The translations under genes and the position numbers were made by a program. The notes below the pieces were generated by a model, which saw nothing but the letters and a program-made list of their open reading frames with translations, was not told the DNA's origin and did not search any database. A stretch of 64,000 nt of DNA from Ceratothoa steindachneri (Eukaryota; Arthropoda; Malacostraca; Isopoda; Cymothoidae): assembly GCA_963969495.1 (NCBI GenBank), contig OZ018323.1, forward strand, positions 82,221,332-82,285,331, read 5' to 3'. Positions 38,123 to 49,734 of this stretch are shown piece by piece (position 1 is the first letter of the stretch; every line of letters starts with the position of its first letter).

Positions 38123-39533
38123 CAGTGGCGGCAACAAAAAAAGTGACATTGAATATTGGCAATAGAAATCGATACATAAAATCGCTTTCACGATTTTACT
38201 TGCCAACAAGCCAATGAAAAGGGGCGGGGCTTATGCCACGAGTGGATGACTCTCCTGAGCTAAGACAACAGAACTGCGCTTTATTGGAACTCACTGTCTC
38301 GTTTGAGCTCGTACAGTGAGGTTTTGGTGTACAACGCTCCAGCGTGCTGATTTCCTGCATTCGTGCCTACATTTGACGTGCTATAACTTCTGTGCAAGTG
38401 GATACAATGGGGCGGAAAAAGCTTTCTATGACAGAGAAAAGCCGTGCCTTGACCCTATTAGAGCAGGGAAAGTCTTTTATTGATGTAGCAGCAGATTTAG
38501 GAACCTCAAGAAATACGATTTATCGCCTAAAACGGGCAGCTGAGTTATTGCCACCAGGTACCATACCAAAGAGGAAGGATGGCACTGGTGCAGCTAGGAA
38601 GACATCTCCAAGGACTGATAATATCCTAAGGCGTGAAGTGATGTCAGACCCTTCTGTAACCTCCGCTTCAATCAAGAAAAAACACCCAGACCTTCTCCAG
38701 AACGTCGCCCTCAGGACCATCCGTCATCGCTTACAGAAGGACTTAGGCCTACCGGCTCGCCGCGCTGCCAAGAAGCCACTTCTTACCAAGGCTATGAAGA
38801 TGAAAAGGCTCAATTTTTGCAAGACCTATAAACATTGGACAGCTGCCCATTGAAAGAAGGTGATGTTCAGTGATGAGAGCACCTTTAGGCTGGTCAGAGG
38901 AGAGTCAGAGATCGTGCGTCGTCCCAGCAATGTGTCTCGGTATGACCCAAAATATACCGTGAAAACTGTGAAGCACCCTGATAGTGTGATGGTGTGGGGT
39001 GCCTTTAGTGGAAACAAGGGCAGAGGAGGTCTGTACTTCCTTCCCAAGAATGTAACCATGAGGGGGACTAACTATCTCGAAGTTTTGAAGCAGCACATGC
39101 TGCCATTTTGGGAAATTCATCGGTGTGAATTTTTCATGCATGATGGTGCCCCTGCTCACAGGTCCCAGTTAGTAAAAAGGTTCTTCAATGATAATAATAT
39201 TAGTGTTTTGGAGTGGCCTGGTAATTTCCCGGACCTAAATCCTATTGAGAATGCTTGGAATCTGATGAAATCCAAAGTTCAAGAGACAGCATCCGGCAGC
39301 ATCAAGGACCTGATAGAATCACTGAAGAAGATCTGGGTTACGATCGACCCCACCTACTTCGCAAACCTCGCTGAATCAATGCCCAATCGACTCAGAATGG
39401 TCATCAAGTGCAAGGGCAACATGACCAAGTATTAACTTTCATGAAATATTCATAATAAAATATGTAAGTTACATTTTTCTGTTTCATTTTCTCCGAATTG
39501 TCACATGTCACTTTTTTTGTTGCCGCCACTGTA
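38121..39533 (+). mobile_element. Tc1-like transposon inserted in the LINE
   Basis: 1,409 bp (38123-39531) flanked by TA (38121-38122 and 39532-39533). The terminal inverted repeats, of which the first about 27 bp (CAGTGGCGGCAACAAAAAAA plus GTGACAT) are near perfect, are followed by one transposase gene. The gene has a single in-frame stop, so this is the best-preserved element of the window. Confidence 0.93.
38407..39435 (+). pseudogene. Tc1-family DD34E transposase, one nonsense codon
   Basis: Cut-and-paste transposase of about 342 codons, the usual Tc1 length. The start is ATG 38407 (MGRKKLSMTEKSRA). Two helix-turn-helix segments lie in the first about 110 residues (TSRNTIYRLKRAAE, then VALRTIRHRLQKDL). 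The catalytic residues are present: Asp 38872 (FSDESTF), Asp 39142 (MHDGAPAHRS) and Glu 39247 (NPIENAW), with 34 residues between the last two. The only visible break is TGA at 38851-38853, where the motif calls for Trp (TGG). The frame then continues open to TAA 39433. The gene reads in the same direction as the host LINE. Confidence 0.93.
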
Positions 39534-40660
39534 CATTGTATGAAGGGATGTATCAAAAGTATTTATAAAGTTTGGCAAAGGGAGATACAATTCAAGTTCT
39601 GGCGACTGGTAGTAAGTGAAAACTTAGAAAGAGCTCTCATTGAGTATGTTATAGAGAGAGCGGCGTACATATATATCGGTTTGGAGAGCAAGGAAAGACC
39701 CATGTTCATGCTTAATGACGCGTCCCTCAGGGGGTGGGGTCTGCCCATCTCTTTACTCAATATACACGTCAGATGTCTCATTCCCTACAATCATAATTGC
39801 ACCAACATTCGATTCACCGAAGATTTCTGCCGGATAATACAAGGCCCTTAAGGAATGCACCCATGCAAGCCCGAATGACGGCAGCAGAAATCAGAAGAAT
39901 AAACATGTAAGAGGCAAAATGTAAAATAAAAACGAACCAGGAGAAATACAATGTCCTCCCGACTGTAAGACGCTATTCCTACACCACGGATTGCGATGTA
40001 CTTGGTATGAAGATTATACTTCCTCCGGGTACAGTAAGCACATAACTGATCGAATTCCGTGAGCCTCGGTTGCCGTCACAACTCTTTTCCATTAAAAACC
40101 TCCTCGAGAGCAATAAGAAGAATATACGTATACAACGCACTTGCAAGATCTACGCTGCTCTATCCCGCCCCGCCCTCTCTTGTGTCTCGATGACGCAAAA
40201 GAGGAGACGCCAAAACAAGCTGCACAGGGAGCTAGAGATAAAACCCATTAACACAGTCATAGAAGAACGGAGTAGGGATGTGCAAGTGATGGTTAATCAG
40301 GAAATGAACGATGATATCATGGAAATGATTAACGAGAACAGAAGAGCCAGAAGCCATCCAATATTCCCAAGTTCCGCTAGCCTTCTGGCTAACGGAGATG
40401 AAACGCCGTTCTATGCATGATGAAATATGTGAAAACATCTGAAAAAAGAAAACAAAATTAACTTATTAATAGAATTATTACACAACTGGAGGAATAGCAG
40501 ATTACGACAACAACCTCACCAAATTTCACTAAAAATGAAGGTGCTCGAAGAAAGAAGAATGAACATGACAACAAACTGACACACTACATAATATAAGAAA
40601 TTTTAGAACCCACAAAGTATTACAATAATAATAAAGTAAATAAAACTTAAAACAACAACA
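39534..40660 (+). pseudogene. LINE ORF2 relic, rest of RT and 3' end
   Basis: Continues the LINE after the Tc1 insertion. Fragments near 39715-39830 (SLRGWGLPISLLNIH in one frame, and a SPTLFNIY-like motif in another) correspond to RT motif B. About 39940-40080 corresponds to the palm and thumb. The frame 40070-40420 (YAALSRPALSCVSMTQKRRR, QNKLHRELEIKPINTV) matches the C-terminal part of jockey/I-type LINE proteins. The 3' end is AT-rich with 'acaataataataaag' (about 40621), like a simple-repeat tail. Many stops make it non-functional. Confidence 0.7.
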
Positions 40661-40707
40661 AGTGCGCATAATACAAACAAGAAACATTAAATTTTAAGAC
40701 AAAAGAC

Positions 40708-41136
40708 TTAAACGCCGTTTAAAATAAGCTCACCGGAGAAAATATTAGTCACTTGTAACCATAGTAAGGGCCTCTTGCACGCCACTTTGCTCAATATGTC
40801 AATGCCATGGAATTCCCTGTGTAATTTTCTTCCTGCAATGGGTGGTGAAGGACCAGAATTGACGTTTTGTAGCATTTCGTGACTGGAAGCAAATCGAATT
40901 GCAATTACAAGCCTGGAGATTCTACGACGCTGCCTGTCTGTCAACACCTCCTTCCGTCCGCAATTCTGGCCAGAGTATTTCGCATTTGGGCAGTTCTGAA
41001 ATTGCTTGTAAATCCGGATGACCGTACTCGTTGAAACACTGCCAAATTCTGTGACCTCTTTCACATGATGACTTTTGGCGCGGTCAAATGCAATCACACC
41101 TTTTTGACATTCCATGACGTCGCTTTTCCGGCCCAT
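40708..41136 (-). pseudogene. Tc1-like transposase DNA-binding half, no catalytic domain
   Basis: A 142-residue open frame starting with ATG at 41134-41136. The first helix-turn-helix (VTEFGSVSTSTVIRIYKQF) and the second (ISRLVIAIRF...HREFHGI) look intact, followed by KRPLL. After that about 15 residues read through the terminal inverted repeat. There is no DDE domain. A full-length protein would be about 340 residues, so roughly 200 are deleted. The frame is undamaged, so the peptide could in principle still bind the element's ends, but that is inference. Confidence 0.8.
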
Positions 41137-41317
41137 TTTAAGTAGAGCTGATTTGCTATCTAAAGCTCTTCACGCCGTCCGCAACGCAAATAAAGCCTAA
41201 CTAACGTTTTGACGTAAACTAAGCTACGCCTCTCGGCTGCCTAAGGTTCGTACACGCTTCAGATGTTAAATTATGTTTCTTCTCTTTAGGTCACTATTTC
41301 TTAGTCCGGTGAGCTTA
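40725..41317 (-). mobile_element. Internally deleted Tc1-like element (589 bp)
   Basis: TA-flanked (40725-40726 and 41316-41317). Ends AGCTCACCGGA and TCCGGTGAGCT are perfect inverted repeats, and similarity continues inward for about 15 bp. It carries only the N-terminal part of a transposase. Confidence 0.85.
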
Positions 41318-42082
41318 AGAATAACAACCAAAGATATAAATGAAAAACAAAATAAATGGAAGTAATAAGTCTGATCACCAGGCACCTTACATCCCTTTGA
41401 AAATCTCCTACACTACCTTCTCAACACTTTTATTTCTTTCTATCTATCCCTAACATGCTTTGTCACTCTCAACACATACACTTACATTAATTCAGATTCA
41501 GATTTAACAAGGGAATATCAGCCATGAATTTTGTAAAAGATATCTGTAAATAAAATGATGAAATGAGGAAGTGAAAATGTGTTGGAGATATATAACTACA
41601 GATCCAACTGCGGGCATTTGGATCGGGAGTCAAAGAGGTCCCGCATATCTCATGTACAGCATAGCTTCTTCTACTACGCTGCCCCCCTCCCCTCCTTGCG
41701 TGCGAACAACGGTAGATCAACATAATTGATCTAATACCATCGATTCGCGTCGGTCGATCCATATCTCAGTAGGCATTTACACCCAAGACCGAGATCCGAA
41801 CTGCCAAAGCGAAGGCGAAGCGACACAAAATTGGCCCAATCCAATGAGCAAGAAAATCTAATTTGGCTTAACTCAGTTCATGGTGCGAAAAATCGTTGTC
41901 AATTGCTGGGTTCAGGGCCCACCGCCATCACAGGTATACAATAAATAAATGTGGAAGCACTTTTGATATTTAGAGGTAACGCATGAGAGATGAGGACGTA
42001 AAGTGTAACATTGGCAAGAATGCTGCAGCTCACATCTGAACGATTGCAAATACCCTCCCCCCTAATGCCTGTGTGAAGATCT

Positions 42083-42086
<4 letters not shown>
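41318..42086. other. Unassigned DNA with tRNA-like minus-strand segment
   Basis: On the minus strand, GGCAGTTCGGATCTCGG (about 41790-41806) resembles a B box, and its neighbourhood may be a tRNA-derived SINE. No other feature was seen. Confidence 0.35.

Positions 42087-42131
<45 letters not shown>
42087..42131. repeat. (AT)n microsatellite
   Basis: About 22 AT units, ending exactly where the foldback element starts. Confidence 0.95.
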
Positions 42132-42133
<2 letters not shown>

Positions 42134-42441
42134 GAATATGAAGACCCAGGAAATTACACTCATTTCTTGGCCGGACGTTTCGGACCTTTGCTAGGACCAT
42201 CTTTAGCGACTGTATCGACTAATGAGAAGGGGAAGAAATATTAACGATAACAGTTAAACAGTTAGAAGTATGCAATATATAATGGCAAAAAAGCCATTAT
42301 ACTCGTATAATATAAGAAATATCGTTCATACTTCTTCCCCTTCTCATTAGTCGATACACTCGCTGAAGATGGTCCTAGCGAAGGTCCGAAACATCCGGCC
42401 AATAAATGATTAGTGTAATCTCCTGGGTCTTCATATTCCAA
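42132..42441. mobile_element. Foldback (long palindromic) element
   Basis: The left arm (42132 to about 42248) and right arm (about 42322-42441) are inverted copies of about 117 bp. Both begin, from outside, TGGAATATGAAGACC-like and contain GGTCCGAAACRTCCGGCCAA and ATCGACTAATGAGAAGGGG in reverse order. The centre holds a second perfect hairpin, AATGGC-A6-GCCATT. Coding capacity is nil. The terminal sequences look like the ends of Penelope-like elements, but this is inference. Confidence 0.85.
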
Positions 42442-42486
42442 CTACGTATCAGATTCCCAAGGAACAAATCAAATTAATTACAAGTA

Positions 42487-42491
<5 letters not shown>

Positions 42492-42548
<57 letters not shown>
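42492..42548. repeat. (AT)n microsatellite
   Basis: About 28 AT units, directly abutting the Penelope-like 3' fragment. Confidence 0.95.
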
Positions 42549-42551
<3 letters not shown>

Positions 42552-42800
42552 GAAAAAAAACGCAGTGTTAGGATAAATTTATTCGCGGAACCAGGTTTCG
42601 ATGGACACCTCCGTCATTGTCAATCGCTGGTGGACTAATGAAATACAAAAAGAGATGCTTAACTTACGGACACACAAATTTACAAGTCAGAATGTAATTG
42701 GGGGGGAAGCGGTATGGGGGAGCAGCGGCATTTTTGAGTTAAGGAAATATAAATTTCTTACTATCAAGTGATTAGTGTTGAATTGGCCATCCCTTGATAA
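42549..42800 (-). mobile_element. Penelope-like 3'-end fragment, copy 1
   Basis: Similar along its length to 45010-45270. Shared motifs include AGGTTTCGAYGGA, GGTGAACAAGTGAGATAC-like and a poly-purine 'aaatttctta' block. Because copy 2 joins to a C-terminus of a GIY-YIG protein read on the minus strand, both copies are read as 3' ends on that strand with (AT)n as tail. Confidence 0.6.
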
Positions 42801-43429
42801 GTAAGAAAGTTATACTTGCTTTACTCAAAGATTCCTACCGAAACCTGGACCTTCCCCTTACTGGTCACATAATTTTAAAGTGCATAACGAGCCTAAATCA
42901 TACCGCCATATTTAACAGCAATTCCTTAGATCTCTGTTTTTTCCCGATGCAAAAGGTTAGTGTTCTCTCTTTGCTGTGTTTGAATCATAATTTTTCCCAT
43001 AAGTGTCCCTACTTTGCTATTAATCAAACTTATTATTATTTTTAGAATTCAAATTTACATTTTTCAATCTCCACTTGTTATCCATGGATTATATCATGTG
43101 TAATTGTAATTTATATTTATAGAACCAAAGGATGGGTAGAATTTCGGTAACGTTTTTCATTAAATGAAAAGACTCTTTGCTTTTTCGACCCTGGTTTTAT
43201 CCTTAATATCTTCTCTTCCCCTCTCTTCTCCCTCTTCCATCCCCATATCTCCTCTCTCTTTTCTCTCCCCCTCTTTTTCTATGTTCTCTCCCCATTTCTC
43301 TTCTCTCCCTTCCCATCTTTCCCTTTACTTACCATCTATATCTCCCTCCATCCCTCTCCCTACTCCCCTCCTTCTCTCTCTTTGTCTTTGTCTGTCTTCT
43401 ATCTGTTTCTCTCTGTTTCTCTCTGTTTG
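42801..43429. other. Unassigned, then pyrimidine-rich tract
   Basis: From about 43200 the plus strand is almost purely C/T (TCTTCCCCTCTCTTCTCCCT and similar) up to the (CT)n repeat. The frames here (42794-43045, 43164-43565) have no recognised domain. Confidence 0.5.
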
Positions 43430-45009
<1,580 letters not shown>

Positions 45010-45295
45010 ATATGTATATGGATAAAATTACAGTAATAGGACTAATTTTATATGCGAAACTAGGTTTCGACGGAGACATCCGTTATCGTCATTCGCTGGT
45101 GAACAAGTGAGATACAGAAGTTGCTCAACGTACAAACACACAAATCAGTGGCGCTAAGGTGGAAGATGCGAGAATGTGTCGGCATTTTTGAAAAAAAGAA
45201 GTATGAATTTCTTGCTTATTAAGGTATTAATATTAAATTGGCCGTCGGAAGTATTAAAGTTGGGAACTTCTTTTATAAGTGCTGATTCAATTAGG
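45010..45295 (-). pseudogene. Penelope-like 3'-end fragment, copy 2, with C-terminal coding remnant
   Basis: The minus-strand frame (45154-45390) reads ALIKEVPNFNTSDGQFNINT and LISKKFILLFFKN. A closely similar sequence follows the GIY-YIG domain on the opposite strand at 45530-45610, so this is the end of the same protein in inverted orientation. Downstream on the minus strand lies the non-coding part shared with 42549-42800. No RT is present. Confidence 0.7.
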
Positions 45296-45610
45296 GGTCG
45301 ATGTATATTATTGTGAGACTTATAAACAGGGAGTATATTTTGTTCCCTGCAAATCATATAATGAAGTATATATCGGTGAAAGCAGCACATTTTCCAAGAG
45401 AATGAATGAACATAAATGCGATATGCGACGTGGTGCCCTCTCTTCGAGTTTATTTCTACATATGTCCAATGAAAACCATCAAATTGATATTTATAATGCT
45501 AAAATAGTTTATAAGTCTTACAATTTCCAACTCTAATACTCCCGACGGAAAATTCAACATTAATACTTTAATAAGCAAGAAATTCATACTTCCGTTTCTC
45601 AAAAATGAGT
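45291..45610 (+). pseudogene. Penelope-like GIY-YIG endonuclease fragment
   Basis: The frame 45279-45536 contains GVYFVPCKSYNEVYIGESST followed by FSKRMNEHKCDMR and ends NAKIVYKSYNFQL. The GVY...YIG pair, the Arg (KRMNEH) and the 'ENHQIDIYNAKIV' strand fit the C-terminal GIY-YIG endonuclease of Penelope-like retroelements. The region up to 45610 continues the protein after a frameshift. The RT domain that should precede it is absent. The fragment stands head-to-head with copy 2, a head-to-head arrangement known for Penelope-like insertions. Confidence 0.85.
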
Positions 45611-46684
45611 TGTGAAGTGAGTATCAGAGTGTGTAAGGATAGAAAAAAGGCGGTTGATTAATAGATGTATGTTTGAGATTTAAAGTGCTGAGCGATAAGC
45701 AAGTGGCTTATGCTGTGTTTAATAGAAGGTTTGTGAGGGGAGGGGCTTCTGCGCTGGGATAAAATATGAATCGATAAAATGGCACTGCACATTGCAGCTC
45801 ATCGCTATGCATGACCAATTTTACGTTGTAAAATGCAATAGGTGGTTGTTTGATAGATAGATAGGCAATAAGCAGAGTAAAGGATAATAGTAATACATTT
45901 TGTGCCTTGATGAGCGCCAGCCCCTATTTGTGAGAAAGCTATTTGTGATGATAATGCTAAGAGTTTTTCCAAGAAATCTAGTAATAAATATAAAAATCTT
46001 ATTTTTTATCGTATCTACCATCAAGGCACTAAAAAACAAAGTGAAAGTCTGATTAACGTTTATGACCTTACAAAAGGTCGTCGTAACCTCAAACTTGATT
46101 TGACGGCGGTTACCTTTTTCAAAATCGAAAGCTTACAAGAAATAAATCTTATAGTGAATTTCCAATACTTTCTTTCCCTCTTTAAGTTCTTGTTTATACA
46201 TAGAAAATATTACCGACAAAATACATATTAATCTTTAGAATTTAATTTTATATAAAAAAGTTAGGATCTATTTTCTCAATAAGCAAGAGTTTTGTTGATT
46301 ATCGAACAAACTTCTGCACTGTTTTGACCTGTTTCCCGTCTAGTTACTGAGCTAAGTTCAAGAAATTGTTAATTTTGGAGAGACTGAAGCAATAATAGAG
46401 GAGGGGTACAAGATCTTATAGCCCTTAACTCCTGACCCAAGTTAGAGATGCAACTTTTTCTGAAGAATGAAGGGAAGAGTAAAAGTTGTATAATTTAACA
46501 GAGATATAAGAAAAAAAGAAGTAATTGATAGGCAAAAGAACAAAAGTTGTAGCAAGGAGAGTAGATGAAAAGGAATCAATAGTGGCAAGACTTTAAGGAA
46601 GAAGTTTGTATAAAAGTCGCTTAAAAGTATATTAATTCCCCTCTTTTCGACCTTGTTAAGAAAATTTTGAATAGAGAGTGCTAT
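45611..46684. other. Unassigned DNA
   Basis: AT-rich; nothing recognised. Confidence 0.45.
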
Positions 46685-47901
46685 TACAAGGTCCTACCCC
46701 CTCCCCCCCCAAAGCGCGCTCCAATATTCGATAGGCCTCATTTCTCAATTTTCTGGAAAGATTGAATGAAACTTTTCTAATAACTAGTTTATTGTGTTTA
46801 AAAATATCATATAAAAACATGAGAGTCTCTGGACTTTTCTTCTTTATTCTAGAGCACGTGTTTGAGATTACCTCCATTTAGCTCTGTGCATTTTTTGAGG
46901 CGCAACACAAAGTTTTCCATGACGTCCTTACAAATAATCTCGGGGGCTAAGTTCTGGGCTGTGAGGTGCCCACTCAAAATCAGTATTCTCTTTGAGCCAA
47001 TCTCGGTACAGGTTTGAAGTGTGAGAGCTTTCTCCATCTTACTAGGACCAGAACTTCCCCATAAGTGACGGGAACAGGGTCTGAAGCTCACTTTTAAAGG
47101 TTTTGAGGACCTCAACAAACCGCTCCTTGGTGATTGTCACTGTCGCGCCAGATTCCTCGAAGAAAAATTGTCCGATGATGCCTCTGGCTGAGATTGCAAT
47201 CCATACTGTGCAATTAGAGGAGTTTAAGGGCTTGGTGGCTACCTCATTTAATCTGGAGTTCCCTTATAAGGCATTTGTCTTCGAGTTTACCTTTTCTTTA
47301 AGATGGAAGTGAGCTTCATTTGAGGTCCAAAGGAGGTTTAGGAAAGCTGGGGTCTCCTGAATCTTCTCCAGTATCTTGACTCCCATAGCCTTCCTCTGCT
47401 CCTTGTCTGAGGATGTAAGGGTCTGCTTCCTCTGTATTCTGTAGGGCTAGGCCTTTACTTCCATCACTAGCACTCTCCTGCAAGTCTCACGGGATATACC
47501 AAGGGACTGACTTCGCTTGCGCACAGAGAGTTTTGGACTCTGCTGAACTGACTCTCTCACGCTTTCGACCAGCTCAGCTGTAGGCTTCCTGAGACGTCCT
47601 GAATGGACACTGTACCATAGTTCTCAAAGTGGTCCATCCAGTCCTGATTTCTGCTCCTTGAAAGGGCTTTTTTTTCACATTCAAACTGATGCACGAAAGT
47701 GTCCTGCACTTTCTTGAACGAGCCTGACTTATAGTAATGTTTGACGCAGTATATTCTTTGCTGGAGCTTCCATTGAGATCTAATTGTGTTTCCAGGCGTT
47801 GCTTCTGTCGTTTCCTACAAAGTAAGGGTGATTAGTGAATGAATGACGGATATATCACAAAAGGTGTGTGTGCAGGCCCGTTTTGGGGTGGTGACCCTGT
47901 A
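46685..47901 (-). mobile_element. Mariner-like element, decayed
   Basis: Candidate ends: TA at 46685-46686 followed by CAAGGTCCTACCCCC, and GGGGTGGTGACCCTG followed by TA (47900-47901). The 15-bp terminal repeats are imperfect (about 11 of 15 match). Length is 1,213 bp, the usual size. A C-run lies in the left repeat. Confidence 0.6.
46855..47820 (-). pseudogene. Mariner-like transposase with FSDEAHF-type core, broken
   Basis: Reading the minus strand through stops and frame changes: the N-terminus IYCVKHYYKSGSFKKVQDTF (about 47765-47700), a central segment with TSNEAHFHLKEKVNSK (about 47330-47285, first catalytic site with Asn for Asp), CTVWIAISARGIIGQFFFEE (about 47215-47155), and the end WAPHSPELSPRD (about 46970), then RLKKCTELNGGNLKHVL before TAG 46855. 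The order fits a complete but dead transposase. Confidence 0.8.
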
Positions 47902-48702
47902 TAAGGAAATGTATCGGTTGTGATTCAGGTTAAAATGATCATTTAGATGGCATTCATTTCATTATATTGAAAAATGAGGTAATAAAAAACGAGGGCAAAC
48001 TAGCTAAAAAAACTATGAAAGAGGGCTCTTAAGTGACGTAAAAAAGCAGATTGTAACATTGGATCCAAACAACCCTGGCCACCTTTGCTCTGATTGTTTT
48101 TAATTACAACTCACTTCTTATATATCCAAATTGGTATCAATGATTATATTTTCTCTATAAAAATTATACAGAAAATATAAGGAAGAATTATTTCGCAAAC
48201 AAGATTTGTGCATTCAAATTCTTTCCTCGAATTTCATACATAACCACTCACATTTTCACACATGGTGAAATACAAAAAGAAATTACTGTGTAAGGAAAAT
48301 TCCGTCCGAAAAACACGAGTGATTAGGTTAAATTAGATTAGATAGAATTTTAATGTAGGATTTTTTGTTGCTTGCAAGAATCCGCCTGGCTTTATTATCA
48401 CACTTAATTGCCACCACTGGCAATTATTCGTGTCGGAATCTTCCAACTCGAAATATTGATACTTTTAATGTAAATAAGAAATCAATTAACAATATATCAA
48501 AAACCAGTGAAAAGTTGCTCAAATTAAAAAATTATCGTAAAATAGTTTCTTCTTCCATAATGGAATGTAGTGATTAAGATACCCGGTCACCATAATTTTA
48601 AATAATCGGGGGAAGAAAAGGTAAATCTATGCAATTATGGAACCAAAAAAATCATAAACTACATAGATTTAAGGAAATAATTTAAGTAGACTTAAGAGAA
48701 AG

Positions 48703-48744
<42 letters not shown>

Positions 48745-49456
48745 AAGAAAGAATCTTCGCCTAGATTAGATCTGACAATTTATGACGGTTTCCTGAAAAG
48801 CATTATGGAAATATTCGCGCTTCGCGTACAAGCCGTCTTTGGTTGAATCCTTAAAAATATATATTTAAAAAGATCAAATATTAAATTGACAAATCAATAA
48901 AGCAATGGCTGAATAATGGCCATTAGGAGTCGTCGTAATTTAAGAACTACTTGTGTATAAATAAGGTTTCTAAGATACGTAAATCAGAATTATAACGGAA
49001 ATTAGCAGGAATTTTTGAAATATCTGAGGGTCGGGGTTATTTCGATGACTTATGAGGCGAGTGACACCCAGGTGTGCTGTTCACCTCGGCACTAAATGTA
49101 TTTTATAGTCTACCCCACAAATGATGCGTAGCGTATGAAATATGCAATCAATGACCTAGATATAAAATTAGTTAGTAAAATTATTTTTAGGTCAAAGAAT
49201 TAGTACATTTCTCTAAAATTTGGTATGTTCGAAATACGATAAAGATATAATTATGATAATAGGTACGCTGGTATTTTTTCATTAGAACATTTAAATGATT
49301 TTTAGAACATGCAAAAATTAATGACGCTAAGTATCCATGAAAGTTTAGTCTCAAAGCATTGACTTAAAAAGGACTGATATATCAGGCATTAATTTTGAAG
49401 GAGTGCAACGAATATTAAGATAATAGGACTTGGCTTCTAAAATAAATTCATTGATT

Positions 49457-49461
<5 letters not shown>
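47902..49461. other. Unassigned DNA with a short (AT)n tract
   Basis: An (AT)n tract of about 37 bp lies at 48706-48742. The stretch near 49060-49110 ('ACCCAGGTGTGCTGTTCACC') is a short imperfect palindrome. No genes were recognised. Confidence 0.45.

Positions 49462-49534
<73 letters not shown>
49462..49534. repeat. (AT)n microsatellite
   Basis: About 36 AT units followed by (AC)3. Confidence 0.95.
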
Positions 49535-49544
<10 letters not shown>

Positions 49545-49734
49545 GTAACAAGAGGACAAAATTAGGACCGTAAACTTCACACCTAAACCAATAAACAAAT
49601 AAATGCACAAAAGCGCAAAATAAGGACATCGAAGTTTGCTCCGACAATTTACCTGTTCAAAATCTACGAAAAGAAAATAAATACCATGAATATTCTTATG
49701 TACGAATGAAAATTATGTTAAAATTACCCTCGTA

